Shown: positions 8,127-17,888 of the stretch, piece after piece | Position numbering within the stretch: position 1 is the stretch's first letter | Layout of the letters: each line of letters opens with the position of its first letter | Assembly (NCBI GenBank): GCA_018669475.1 | Contig: JABHCC010000105.1 | Span: 1 to 38,250 of the forward strand | Source of the DNA: Bacteroidota bacterium | GTDB lineage: Bacteria; Bacteroidota; Bacteroidia; Bacteroidales; UBA12481 | Direction: 5' to 3' | Length of the DNA stretch: 38,250 nt | Made by a program: the position numbers and the translations under genes | The notes under the pieces: model-generated | The model's input: the letters and a program-made list of their open reading frames with translations, nothing else | The model's database searches: none | Told to the model about the DNA's origin: nothing

Positions 8127-9641
8127 ATGAAAACACAACCAAGATTAAGTTTCTGGCAGATCTGGAACATGAGCTTCGGCTTTCTGGGAATTCAAATGGG
8201 TTTTGCCCTGCAGAACGCCAATGTTAGTCGGATTTTTGAAACCCTGGGTGCAAGCATTGAAAATATACCCATACTTTGGATTGCTGCTCCAGTCACCGGA
8301 TTGATTGTTCAACCTATTATTGGACACTACAGTGATAAAACCTGGACTCGCCTTGGAAGAAGAAGACCATATTTTCTAGGAGGAGCAATTCTGGCTTCTG
8401 TTGCTTTGATTTTTATGCCAAATTCACCTGTTTTGTGGATAGCTGCCGGGATGTTATGGATAATGGATGCCTCAATTAATATATCCATGGAGCCTTTCAG
8501 AGCCTTCGTTGGTGATAATCTGCCTTCAGAACAACGCACTAAAGGTTTTGCTATGCAAAGCTTCTTTATTGGTACAGGTGCAGTGGTTGCTTCCCTACTC
8601 CCTTATATTTTCACAAATTGGTTTGGTATCGATAATACAGCCGAAGAAGGAGTCATTCCTCCATCTGTGAAATGGGCATTCTATGTGGGTGCTGCCGTAT
8701 TTATCACTACAGTGCTCTGGACTGTTTTTAAATCAAAAGAATACACACCTGAAGAACTTGCCTCATTCGGAAAAACTGACGAAACTGAAAATGGCCACAA
8801 AAAGCAAACTGGTTTGCACGAGCCCGGTATCCCATCTGGAAAATTCATGAAGAGTGGTCTGATATGGAGCTTTGCAGGACTGATTATTGCAGCAATGATT
8901 TACCTACTGAATTTAGAAAAGGAACTATATATTTTAGGATTCGGCCTCCTTCTGTACGGAATATTGCAAGTTATCTCCGGTTTATTTGTGACCCGAAATA
9001 AAAGCAATGGACTTACAGAGATATTGACGGATTTGAGAAAAATGCCGGACACAATGAGGCAATTGGCTATTGTTCAGTTTTTCTCCTGGCTGGCTCTTTT
9101 TTCAATGTGGATATATACTACATCAGCTATTACAGGACATGTTTACGGAACAACAGACACTACTTCTGTCGCTTATAATGACGGGGCTGATTGGGTTGGC
9201 GTATTGTTCGGAGTATATAATGGGGCTGCAGCTCTATTTGCCTTTTTACTACCGGTTCTTGCCAAATTAACTTCGAGAAAAATGACTCACTCCATATCAC
9301 TAATCGCCGGTGCTCTGGGATTATGCAGCATTATTCTGATTAAAGACCCCAATCTCCTGATTATACCTTTCATCGGCATAGGTTTGGCATGGGCCAGTAT
9401 TCTTTCAATGCCATATGCAATACTAACAGGGAGTCTGCCTCAAACAAAAATGGGCGTATACATGGGTATTTTCAATTTCTTTATTGTAATCCCCCAAATT
9501 CTGGCGGCAACAATTCTGGGATTTCTGACAGTAAATGTGTTTGGTGGCAACGCGATTTATGCCCTCATCTTTGGAGGGGGAAGTATGATGATAGCAGCAA
9601 TAACCGTGTTCTTCGTGAAAGATCCGGATGATAAAAAGTAA
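8127..9641 (+). CDS. MFS sugar transporter (SLC45/GPH-like, likely maltose or related alpha-glucoside)
   Basis: This inner-membrane carrier probably takes the disaccharide made in the periplasm into the cytoplasm. The 504-residue protein has about 12 hydrophobic segments. After the second segment comes GHYSDKTWTRLGRRRPY, the signature of the SLC45-like sucrose/maltose transporter group (D-x-x-x-x-R-x-G-R-R-R-P). A long hydrophilic central loop (about 205-245) separates the two six-helix halves, as usual in MFS proteins. It is followed after 8 bp by the GH65 phosphorylase, so the two are surely co-transcribed. In Bacteroidota alpha-glucan loci this pairing is common, usually with a beta-phosphoglucomutase that is missing here. 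Maltose is the best guess; another alpha-glucoside is possible. Confidence 0.85.
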   Translation: MKTQPRLSFWQIWNMSFGFLGIQMGFALQNANVSRIFETLGASIENIPILWIAAPVTGLIVQPIIGHYSDKTWTRLGRRRPYFLGGAILASVALIFMPNSPVLWIAAGMLWIMDASINISMEPFRAFVGDNLPSEQRTKGFAMQSFFIGTGAVVASLLPYIFTNWFGIDNTAEEGVIPPSVKWAFYVGAAVFITTVLWTVFKSKEYTPEELASFGKTDETENGHKKQTGLHEPGIPSGKFMKSGLIWSFAGLIIAAMIYLLNLEKELYILGFGLLLYGILQVISGLFVTRNKSNGLTEILTDLRKMPDTMRQLAIVQFFSWLALFSMWIYTTSAITGHVYGTTDTTSVAYNDGADWVGVLFGVYNGAAALFAFLLPVLAKLTSRKMTHSISLIAGALGLCSIILIKDPNLLIIPFIGIGLAWASILSMPYAILTGSLPQTKMGVYMGIFNFFIVIPQILAATILGFLTVNVFGGNAIYALIFGGGSMMIAAITVFFVKDPDDKK

Positions 9642-9649
9642 AGTAGAAA

Positions 9650-11929
9650 ATGAAAAAATATATTCAGGAAGACGAATGGAGGATTATTGAGGATGGTTTC
9701 AATCCTGATGTACATGAAAGCTCTGAATCTTTGTTCAGCCTGGGAAATGGTCATATGGGCCAACGAGCAAACTTTGAAGAGCACTATTCAGGGCCCTACC
9801 TTCAGGGTCATTATGTAGCAGGCATTTACTATCCCGACAAAACGAAAGTTGGCTGGTGGAAAAACGGGTATCCTGAGCATTTTGCTAAAGTACTCAATGC
9901 TCCTTCATGGATCGGTATTAACATTAAAATTGATCAATATGATCTGGATCTTTATCAGCTTCAGGTCTCGAAATTCAGACGAGTTCTTGACATGAAGGAA
10001 GGAATACTAAGCCGTTCCTTTATCGCTGAATTTCCGAATGGTTATAAAGTTCAAGTCAAAACTCAGAGATTCCTGAGTATTGTTAAACGTGAACTGGGAG
10101 CCATACAATACAATGTTAAAGCTCTAAATTTCTCAGCTGAGATACGAGCTGATTTCTATATTGATGCAGATATTTCAAATGAGGATTCTAACTATGATGA
10201 GAAATTCTGGGATCAGGTTTCAGAGTTTGCAGATGAAAGATTTGCCCGGGTAAATGCAAAAACGAAAAAAACAAGTTTTGTGGTATCAACAGGCCAATGT
10301 TCACGTGTTGATATCGATAAGCAGGAGGTCACAAAGAAACCAAAGGCTATTGTTCAGGCCAGGAAAGCACATCTTGTTTACACATTTAATCTCTCTGAAG
10401 GACAGGAAGCCCAATTCTACAAAATTGGAGCAGTTACCACTTCGAGAGATTATCCGGCAGGTGATCTTGATAAACGAACAAGAGAATTAATCAGAGAAGC
10501 AGAAAAAGCTGGTTTTGAAAATTTGAAAAAAGAACATATTGAAGCCTGGTCAAAAAAATGGGAACACAGCGATATTGTTATTGAAGGAGATGTGTCAGCC
10601 CAACAAGGTATTCGCTTTAATATATTTCAACTTAACCAAACCTATTCCGGACATGACGCTAGTCTCAACATTGGTCCGAAAGGTTTTACCGGTGAAAAAT
10701 ATGGAGGCGGAACTTACTGGGACACTGAAGCTTATTGCCTGCCTTTCTATCTGAGCACTGCAGATCAAAGTATCCCAAGAAACCTGCTATTATATCGTTT
10801 CAAACAGTTGGATAAGGCAATAGAAAATGCCGAAAACCTTGGATTCACAAATGGAGCTGCACTGTTTCCAATGGTAACTATGAATGGGGAAGAGTGCCAT
10901 AACGAATGGGAGATCACCTTTGAAGAGATTCATCGAAATGGCGCCATTGCATTTGCAATTTATAACTATACAAGACATACCGGTGACAATGAATACCTGT
11001 ATGATTACGGGCTTGAAGTGCTTATTGCAATATCAAGATTCTGGTCACAAAGGGTTAATTTCTCTGAAAAAAGAGGCAAATATGTGATGCTGGGTGTAAC
11101 CGGACCAAATGAATATGAGAACAATGTCAATAATAACTGGTACACCTCCTATCTGGCAGTCTGGACATTGAAATACACTATTGAAGCAATAGAAAAACTC
11201 CGGTCAGTTAACAGAAAAAAAGCCGATGAGCTCTTTGATCGATTGCAATTCAAAGTCACTGAAGAAACAGCAAAATGGACTGATATTATCGGACTATTAT
11301 ACCTCCCTGAAGATAAGGATCTTGGTATTTTCTTGCAGCAAGATGGCTATCTGGATAAGGAGCAAATCACCACCGACCAGTTACTGCCAGTAGAGCGACC
11401 AATAAATCAAACATGGTCATGGGACAGAATCCTCCGTTCGTGCTTCATTAAACAGGCTGATGTCTTGCAGGGTATTTATCTATTTGAAGAGAACTTTTCT
11501 CTGGATACAATTCGTCGTAATTTCGACTTTTATGAGCAACGAACTGTTCATGAGTCATCCCTTTCTCCATGTATTCATGCAATTTTAGCTACTAAATTAG
11601 GCCTGCCGGATAAGGCCTATGACTTATATCTTCGCACCAGTCGATTAGATTTAGATGACTATAACAATGAGGTACATGAGGGTTGCCATATTACCAGTAT
11701 GGCAGGAACATGGTTAGCAATTGTTGAAGGATTTGGAGGCATGCGTGTGAAGAATGATCACCTGCATTTTGATCCCCTTTTGCCGAAAACATGGCTGTCA
11801 TTGAAATTTAAAGTGCATTTCCGGGGCAGAATAATACATGTCTATATATCTCATAAGAAACTTCAGGTGTCTACACACGATGGATCAAAATTCAGATATT
11901 ATGTTGGTAATAAAGAATACCTGACCTGA
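9650..11929 (+). CDS. GH65 disaccharide phosphorylase (likely maltose phosphorylase)
   Basis: This cytoplasmic enzyme is expected to split an alpha-glucosyl disaccharide with phosphate, giving glucose and beta-glucose 1-phosphate. At 759 residues it has the normal GH65 size and no signal peptide. The N-terminal domain starts with LFSLGNGHMGQRANFEE, close to the family GNG-x-G-x-R-x-NFEE signature. The (alpha/alpha)6 barrel holds GVTGPNEYENNV, with the general acid predicted at Glu488. His634-Glu-Ser636-Ser637 forms the phosphate-binding loop. Maltose is favoured because GH13 enzymes and Sus proteins share the regulon, but GH65 also includes trehalose, kojibiose and nigerose phosphorylases. 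Catalytic-motif residue 486 is Asn (GPNEY) where many maltose phosphorylases have Asp (GPDEY), so specificity is open. Confidence 0.88.
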   Translation: MKKYIQEDEWRIIEDGFNPDVHESSESLFSLGNGHMGQRANFEEHYSGPYLQGHYVAGIYYPDKTKVGWWKNGYPEHFAKVLNAPSWIGINIKIDQYDLDLYQLQVSKFRRVLDMKEGILSRSFIAEFPNGYKVQVKTQRFLSIVKRELGAIQYNVKALNFSAEIRADFYIDADISNEDSNYDEKFWDQVSEFADERFARVNAKTKKTSFVVSTGQCSRVDIDKQEVTKKPKAIVQARKAHLVYTFNLSEGQEAQFYKIGAVTTSRDYPAGDLDKRTRELIREAEKAGFENLKKEHIEAWSKKWEHSDIVIEGDVSAQQGIRFNIFQLNQTYSGHDASLNIGPKGFTGEKYGGGTYWDTEAYCLPFYLSTADQSIPRNLLLYRFKQLDKAIENAENLGFTNGAALFPMVTMNGEECHNEWEITFEEIHRNGAIAFAIYNYTRHTGDNEYLYDYGLEVLIAISRFWSQRVNFSEKRGKYVMLGVTGPNEYENNVNNNWYTSYLAVWTLKYTIEAIEKLRSVNRKKADELFDRLQFKVTEETAKWTDIIGLLYLPEDKDLGIFLQQDGYLDKEQITTDQLLPVERPINQTWSWDRILRSCFIKQADVLQGIYLFEENFSLDTIRRNFDFYEQRTVHESSLSPCIHAILATKLGLPDKAYDLYLRTSRLDLDDYNNEVHEGCHITSMAGTWLAIVEGFGGMRVKNDHLHFDPLLPKTWLSLKFKVHFRGRIIHVYISHKKLQVSTHDGSKFRYYVGNKEYLT

Positions 11930-12005
11930 CCAGGATTATTCGGCTGGATTTCTGACTGAATGATATAATTTACCATTTGCAAATTAATCGCTATATTACC
12001 TCCTG

Positions 12006-13268
12006 ATGATGAATAAAATAAAATTATTTTTTGTTGGGCTGATCCAGTTTTCATGTATCACCACCCTTGGACAGGAGATAATACAATTTACCAATCCTGA
12101 TAAAACCTCATTTCAAATTCCTTTTGAGATGTCACAGAACCTTATCATTCTTCCAATTCGGATAAATGGTTCTCAGACAATGAAATTCATTCTGGATTCC
12201 GGAATAACTAAAACTATCATTACCGAGTTAACAGGAGTTGATTCTGTCGACCTGAACTACACAAAAGAAGTCACTCTGGCCGGGCTCGGAAAGGACAAAT
12301 CGGGATCAGCATATTCATCGAGAGGTAACGAAATCAGGATTGATCATCCTGACCGCCGTAATTCAGGCATCATTGGTTTAAACATGGATATTTTCATCTT
12401 AATGGAAAGTCATTTTGAGCTGAGCAAACAACTGGGCATTAAGGTGAATGGATTAATTGGTTCTGATTTTTTTTCATCTTTTATTGTTGAAATAGACTAT
12501 GATGACAGATTGATAAGCTTTTATTCTCCTGAAAATTTTAATTATAAAAGGAAAACCAAAAGGTATACCGAGATTCCGCTCGAGATTAGTAATCACAAAG
12601 CATTTGTGGAGGCCACTCTCATTCAAAACTCAGGATTAAAAACTGATGTTAAATTATTAATCGATACAGGTGCCAGTCTGGCCATGTGGATCGCACTTTT
12701 TTCAGATCCAGCAATAGAGCTACCACAAAACACCATTCCGGCCATGCTTGGACAAGGTTTAAATGGTGATATTAAGGGAGTAAACGGTCGCATTAAAGGG
12801 ATAATATTTGCCGGTACCGAACTTCTTAAGCCAGTAATCGCATTTCCCGATTCATTATCAGTGAAAGGAATGATGCGAGATTCAGACAGAAATGGCAGTC
12901 TGGGGAATGATGTATTACGTCGCTTTGATATTATTTTTGACTATCCCCATGCAAGAATGTTTGTTCGTGCTAACAGAAAAGTAAATGACATCTTCTCCTA
13001 CAATAAAAGTGGGATGGAAGTTGAAAAACCATATATCAATCTCCCCTTGTATACCGTTTACAATGTGACAGACAATTCTCCCGCACACAATGCCGGAATC
13101 CGGGCTGGTGATCAGGTGAAAGCCATAAATTACATGTCAGCAGCTAATCTTAATCTTGACGACATCAACAGCATTCTTCATGGTCATGAAAGCACTATCA
13201 TTCGTCTGAAAATTATCAGAGATGAAGAAGAAATCAGGGTAAAGTTTGCCCTTGTCGACGATATCTGA
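12006..13268 (+). CDS. Secreted retropepsin-like aspartyl protease with C-terminal PDZ domain
   Basis: This 420-residue exported protein has two aspartyl-protease half-domains and a PDZ domain, a common Bacteroidota arrangement of unknown substrate. A signal peptide covers about the first 22 residues (hydrophobic, ending ...TTLGQ); ATG codons at 12006 and 12009 are both possible starts. The first active-site-like motif is FILDSGITKT (Asp64, DSG rather than DTG); the second is LLIDTGASLAM (Asp220). The PDZ domain covers about 335-415 (NSPAHNAGIRAGDQVKAIN). It starts 76 bp after the GH65 stop without a clear terminator and converges on the S9 peptidase gene, 16 bp away. There is no visible link to glucan use. 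The DSG variant may be active, as Ser is tolerated at this position in the fold. Confidence 0.8.
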   Translation: MMNKIKLFFVGLIQFSCITTLGQEIIQFTNPDKTSFQIPFEMSQNLIILPIRINGSQTMKFILDSGITKTIITELTGVDSVDLNYTKEVTLAGLGKDKSGSAYSSRGNEIRIDHPDRRNSGIIGLNMDIFILMESHFELSKQLGIKVNGLIGSDFFSSFIVEIDYDDRLISFYSPENFNYKRKTKRYTEIPLEISNHKAFVEATLIQNSGLKTDVKLLIDTGASLAMWIALFSDPAIELPQNTIPAMLGQGLNGDIKGVNGRIKGIIFAGTELLKPVIAFPDSLSVKGMMRDSDRNGSLGNDVLRRFDIIFDYPHARMFVRANRKVNDIFSYNKSGMEVEKPYINLPLYTVYNVTDNSPAHNAGIRAGDQVKAINYMSAANLNLDDINSILHGHESTIIRLKIIRDEEEIRVKFALVDDI

Positions 13269-13284
13269 GCCAGGTATATATATT

Positions 13285-16179
13285 CTACTTTTTCTGTGCC
13301 TCCTCCTTTTTCTTCTTCTCCAGATAGGGAATACCATCAATAATCCAATTTGCAGGATCCTGTCCGGTCAGGTAATAATTAAACCACTCATTAATCTTCT
13401 TAGTATAATCCAGCGTGTTCTCCTTTTTCCTGACAGAATGATTCTCACCCTCATAAACCAACATCACATACGGTTTCTCCATTCTTCTCATCGTAGTGTA
13501 TAATTCAATACCCTGATGCCAGTCAACAGCCCCGTCTTTGTCTCCGAAAGCTACCAATAAGGGGGTATTAATATTTATAGCCTGGAACATTGGTGAGTTT
13601 TCGATATACTTATCCATTATTTCCCAATAAGGTTTCGTAAACCGCCCCTGGGTAGTTTCAAAAATTTTCTGGTTAGGGGAACCTGAATTCCAGTATATCT
13701 CAGTATACATCGATATCATATCTGTTAGTGGTGCTCCTGCAACTGCCGCACTGAACATATCAGTTTGAGTAATAATAAAAGCCGTTTGATATGCCCCCCA
13801 ACTGTGACCCATCAGTCCAATCTTATCCTTATCAATCATACCAGTCTCAATAACTTTCTCAACTGCCGGTACCACACACTCAACTGCGGAAACTCCCGGA
13901 TCATTAAGACGATAAACAATATCGGGCTGAAAGACGAAGAAACCCTGCTGAACATAATTAGTCACATTATAAAAACTTTTTTCAGACGGCTTAATATAAT
14001 TATGCAAGCTATTTGAGCGAATCTCATAGATATACACAAGCATAGGATACTGCTTTCCAGGCTCATAATTAGCCGGATAATGTAAAACTCCCTGCAGCTC
14101 TTTACCATTCTTATTAGTAAAATCAACCAACTCCGCTTTACCCCAGGCATAATCAGCCTGTTGAGGATTCGTAGAGGCAACTAATTTCGGATTTGTAAAA
14201 TCAGTATCTGTTATATACAAGGATGGCGATTCTACATAGGTAGACTGGGTATATAGAAAGATATCTGCATCCTTAGCCTTTCTTATACCATATGCAGATA
14301 TTGCTTTATCAACAAAAATTAACTCTTGTGGCTGCTTACCCCATTTCATATGATACAATCCCGATTTTTTGGTTTTATCTCCGGATATGCTGAAATACAT
14401 CATCTCCTTTGGATCAAGATAATCCTTTTTGAAATCCATTTTTCTTGACCTGAAGATATTTTCTTTCTCTCTTCCTGATGTCAGTACCTTCGCATCCGAT
14501 CCATCAGGTTTAACACTCCATACATCATACTCATCATTCAGCAGAACATATTTATCATCTTTCAGCCAACCTCCGGATCCAAAAGCAGGACGTACTTCAG
14601 CCGGATGGTCATCCCGGATATTCCAGAATGGTACAGGTAATGAAGCAGTTAGATTAGTATGGGATTTTTCTTCAATATCATAAATCCACCAGTTCTTATC
14701 CTTGAAATACTGGAGGTAGCCCCCATCCGGTGATGGAATAATATAGCCTGTGTAATTCATCAGCAGTTCACTTCTGACTCCTGTAGAAAGATCAATCAAA
14801 TAATAGTCGGCATATGTCATTCTGAACTGAGGCTCATAAGGCTTTCGTGTATACACATATGCATTCTTTTGATCTCCTGTTAGAGAAGCATTTCGATAAC
14901 TCGAATCGGCAATCTGCAAAAATCGCTTCTCATCCAAATTCCACATCGAAAGATAACTGTAGTTTTTATCTTGTCCGTAAGTGATTTTTTGCCTGGGCTG
15001 GATATAGGCATCCTTCCAATGCCAGATATCTACACCGGGCAATTTCTCATCCTTCTTAAGCTCCTCCTTTTTTGGTTTATCCTTCTCCTTATCTTTTGAG
15101 TCTCCTGAATCTTTATCCTCGTCCTCATTCTCGTCCTCATTCTCGTCCTCATTCTCAACATTATTCTCAACATCATTCTCCCCCTCCTCTTCTTTCTCTT
15201 GTGCTTTTTCCTCTTCTTTCTTTGCTTCAGCCTTTAATTGCTTAATCTTTTTTTCAGTCAGATTCCAATCCTGGATACCGATAAATATTGCAGATTGATC
15301 TTCTGACCACTGCAAACGTCTGCTCGACACTCTCATCTTTTCAGGAAAACCTTTCATCTGGCAAGGTTTAAAAACCTCTGCAGTCCATGATTTATACACA
15401 TCTCTGAATGCAAAAATCTTATAATTATCCTCCTTATAGTCTTTATTCTTCATTATCTGCATAAAAGCAAGATCTTCTCCTTCTTTCCCCCAGGTCAATC
15501 TTGAAAACACCGTTGTATCCGAGACCAGAATTCGTGTTGTATTAGTGGCCAGTTCAATAATCTCAACTGCATTCCCTGTTAGGTTAGCTGGCTCAGTGAT
15601 ATAGGCAAGGAAATCACCCTTTTTATTAAAACTTGAACTGCTAACATTACCTAAAGTACGCATGCTCCCGTCTTCAGTATTAAATAAAACCATATCCGAT
15701 CCCTTAGCCTTTGATCCTTTAGGCTTATACATGCGCATCAGTATATAATGACCATTTTCTGGTAAGGTAAAACTGCTTACTTCCTTGTATATTTTTTTCT
15801 CTCCGGATGAAAGGTCAAGGAGTGCCATCTTATAATGCACGGTCTGCTTCTTTTCCTGCATTTGATCCTTCTTTTTCTGAGAGACTCCTATCAGATATAC
15901 TGCATATTTACCGTCGGGGGTGAATCGCAAGCTTGTTCCAAAAGCTTCTTTAAACAAAGAATCAGTAATGGTATTTTTTATAAACAGAGTATCATTCCCT
16001 TCATTCAGAGTAACTCGGTAGCCTAGACATATACCATTATTACTCAAGGTAGTAGACGACAGACTCTCCCATTGAGCATAATCCTCAATTGCAAGAGTTT
16101 TTTTGCTTTGGCTATAAGCAGACAGACTGAATAATAGAAATACGCTTAATAAAGCTGATGCTAGTTTTACTGGCTTCAT
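13285..16179 (-). CDS. S9-family (prolyl oligopeptidase-like) serine peptidase
   Basis: This exported peptidase has an N-terminal signal (ending LSAYSQ), a beta-propeller-like region and a C-terminal alpha/beta-hydrolase domain. The catalytic triad can be read as Ser793 (GLMGHSWGAYQ), Asp882 (FGDKDGAVDW) and His914 (YEGENHSVR), in normal S9 spacing. At 964 residues it is longer than a typical dipeptidyl peptidase. Part of the extra length is a highly charged low-complexity insert at about residues 313-376, rich in Glu, Lys, Asp and Asn and encoded partly by a 12-bp tandem repeat (15121-15180). It is transcribed convergently to the PDZ protease and lies 39 bp downstream of the GMC oxidoreductase gene on the same strand. 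Substrate unknown. Confidence 0.88.
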   Translation of the reverse strand: MKPVKLASALLSVFLLFSLSAYSQSKKTLAIEDYAQWESLSSTTLSNNGICLGYRVTLNEGNDTLFIKNTITDSLFKEAFGTSLRFTPDGKYAVYLIGVSQKKKDQMQEKKQTVHYKMALLDLSSGEKKIYKEVSSFTLPENGHYILMRMYKPKGSKAKGSDMVLFNTEDGSMRTLGNVSSSSFNKKGDFLAYITEPANLTGNAVEIIELATNTTRILVSDTTVFSRLTWGKEGEDLAFMQIMKNKDYKEDNYKIFAFRDVYKSWTAEVFKPCQMKGFPEKMRVSSRRLQWSEDQSAIFIGIQDWNLTEKKIKQLKAEAKKEEEKAQEKEEEGENDVENNVENEDENEDENEDEDKDSGDSKDKEKDKPKKEELKKDEKLPGVDIWHWKDAYIQPRQKITYGQDKNYSYLSMWNLDEKRFLQIADSSYRNASLTGDQKNAYVYTRKPYEPQFRMTYADYYLIDLSTGVRSELLMNYTGYIIPSPDGGYLQYFKDKNWWIYDIEEKSHTNLTASLPVPFWNIRDDHPAEVRPAFGSGGWLKDDKYVLLNDEYDVWSVKPDGSDAKVLTSGREKENIFRSRKMDFKKDYLDPKEMMYFSISGDKTKKSGLYHMKWGKQPQELIFVDKAISAYGIRKAKDADIFLYTQSTYVESPSLYITDTDFTNPKLVASTNPQQADYAWGKAELVDFTNKNGKELQGVLHYPANYEPGKQYPMLVYIYEIRSNSLHNYIKPSEKSFYNVTNYVQQGFFVFQPDIVYRLNDPGVSAVECVVPAVEKVIETGMIDKDKIGLMGHSWGAYQTAFIITQTDMFSAAVAGAPLTDMISMYTEIYWNSGSPNQKIFETTQGRFTKPYWEIMDKYIENSPMFQAININTPLLVAFGDKDGAVDWHQGIELYTTMRRMEKPYVMLVYEGENHSVRKKENTLDYTKKINEWFNYYLTGQDPANWIIDGIPYLEKKKKEEAQKK
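15121..15180. repeat. 12-bp minisatellite within the S9 peptidase gene
   Basis: There are three perfect copies of GTCCTCATTCTC followed by two diverged copies (AACATTATTCTC, AACATCATTCTC). The unit is a multiple of three, so it adds an in-frame Glu-Asn-Glu-Asp block without breaking the protein. It lies in the charged linker of the peptidase. Confidence 0.9.
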
Positions 16180-16218
16180 AGTGGATTTAATTAGCTTGAA
16201 TGAATAGATATAAAGGTA

Positions 16219-17817
16219 TTATTTTTTGTTTTGAAGATTTTTCGCCGGAATAATCGACATAGCCCTTTCAGCCAGAGCAGTTATTGTCAATGATGGATTA
16301 ACTCCCGGATTGGCGCTAACAGCCGATCCATCAATTACATACATATTCTCGTAATTAAATACCCGATGGTGCTTATCGATCACTCCATGCTCCTGATCTT
16401 TTCCCATACAGGCTCCCCCTAAGATATGTGCTGTAGTAGGTATCCCCAACAATGATTCGGTTGGCAAAACAAGTGGCTTACCATTAATTATCCTGGCATA
16501 TTTTTTCGCCAGCTCCTGGGCTTCAGGAATAAATGCAGAAGGTGCAGGCCCATCTTCCATTTTCGTTCGTGTACCAAAAAAACCTTTAGAAATTTGCAGT
16601 CGACTATCAAGGGTTTGCATAAAAAGCAATATTTGGACTTTCTTTGCCCAGTTTCCAACGAAATAGGCCTTTGCATTGGTAACAGGATGTCTGATATAAT
16701 CCCATATCAACAGAGCCAGGCGGTGAAAGAAGTTTTTTCCACTCAGCATTGGGGCCATTAATAAACGCCAGAAACCCGAACCTGACGGATATCTTACAGG
16801 CTCAAGATGACTATGCAAATCAGTATGTACAATTGATCCAATAGCCACTCCATCAGTGAAGTCAATCTTCCTTTTACGTGAAACGACGCCAATCAAGGCC
16901 TCGTTATTACTACGAACTCCCCTGCCTACCTGATCAGATAATTCAGGCAAACTTTTTCGCTTTAATTTGAGTAAAAGAGGAACAGTACCCAATACACCTC
17001 CCGAAAAGACAACTCCTTTAACTTTTATATACTTTTTTGATTTAAATGGCTTACCTACCGGATGGAGGGCGACCCGATATGTGTGACTTTTGCCATCACT
17101 ATCATCTGTAAGCTGCTGCACATCTACAACTTTATGAGATGGCAATATTTCTGCTCCCAACTTTTCTGCCAGGTATAAATAATTCTTATCAAGAGTATTC
17201 TTAGCATTATACCTACAGCCAACCATACAACCTCCACAAAAACGACAGCCTTCACGCTCCGGACCTTCACCATTGAAATAAGGATCGGGTACTGTTACTT
17301 CGGGTTCACCAAAAAACACCCCAACCTGGGTGGGTTCAAAAAGATCATGCTTTCCTATCTCTTTTGACAATTCTTCGAGGGCTTCATCGCCAGGACCCAA
17401 ATGGGGATTCTGACTGGTGCCAAGCATCTTGCTGGCGATTTCATAAAATGGTGCTAACTCCGTTTTCCAATCATTCAGTCCGGCCCAGGATCCCAAATCA
17501 TAAAACTCTTTACGGGGAACAGGAAGAGTATTAGCATAAACAAGAGATCCTCCTCCAACTCCTGCTCCTGCCATAACGGTAATGTGGCGGAATAATTTAA
17601 TTCTGGAGAAACCATAAAATCTCAATGCAGGTACCCAAAACCATTTCCTCAGGTTCCAGTTTGTTTTAGGAAAATCATCAGCCTCGTATCTTTTTCCTTG
17701 CTCGACCACGAGCACACTATAACCTTTTTGAGCTAATCGGTATGCAGATACGGATCCACCAAAACCAGAACCAACAATCAGATAGTCGTAATTATTTGCC
17801 ATTTTGAGATTTGCCAT
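16219..17817 (-). CDS. GMC-family FAD-dependent oxidoreductase (cholesterol-oxidase-like)
   Basis: This flavoprotein should oxidise an alcohol or sterol-like substrate; the true substrate is unknown. Residues 11-42 form the FAD-binding Rossmann fold (DYLIVGSGFGGSVSAYRLA, then VVEQGKRYE). MAGAGVGGGSLVYAN (82-96) is the GMC substrate/FAD loop, and the C-terminus has GGACMG and VIDGSAVSANPGVNPSLTITALAERA, typical of the cholesterol-oxidase-like group. A Cys cluster C191-x2-C194-x2-C197-x3-C201 lies mid-protein. There is no signal peptide. ATG at 17817 is used; Met6 (17802) is an alternative. It shares a 174-bp intergenic region with the divergent GH13 operon, whose LacI-type operator lies between them, so coregulation is possible but unsupported by function. 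Confidence 0.85.
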   Translation of the reverse strand: MANLKMANNYDYLIVGSGFGGSVSAYRLAQKGYSVLVVEQGKRYEADDFPKTNWNLRKWFWVPALRFYGFSRIKLFRHITVMAGAGVGGGSLVYANTLPVPRKEFYDLGSWAGLNDWKTELAPFYEIASKMLGTSQNPHLGPGDEALEELSKEIGKHDLFEPTQVGVFFGEPEVTVPDPYFNGEGPEREGCRFCGGCMVGCRYNAKNTLDKNYLYLAEKLGAEILPSHKVVDVQQLTDDSDGKSHTYRVALHPVGKPFKSKKYIKVKGVVFSGGVLGTVPLLLKLKRKSLPELSDQVGRGVRSNNEALIGVVSRKRKIDFTDGVAIGSIVHTDLHSHLEPVRYPSGSGFWRLLMAPMLSGKNFFHRLALLIWDYIRHPVTNAKAYFVGNWAKKVQILLFMQTLDSRLQISKGFFGTRTKMEDGPAPSAFIPEAQELAKKYARIINGKPLVLPTESLLGIPTTAHILGGACMGKDQEHGVIDKHHRVFNYENMYVIDGSAVSANPGVNPSLTITALAERAMSIIPAKNLQNKK

Positions 17818-17888
17818 ATGCGAATATTAATATTATTTGCTATCCCTGAAAAAAATGATATTTTTAATTACTTGACAGACAGTTTATC

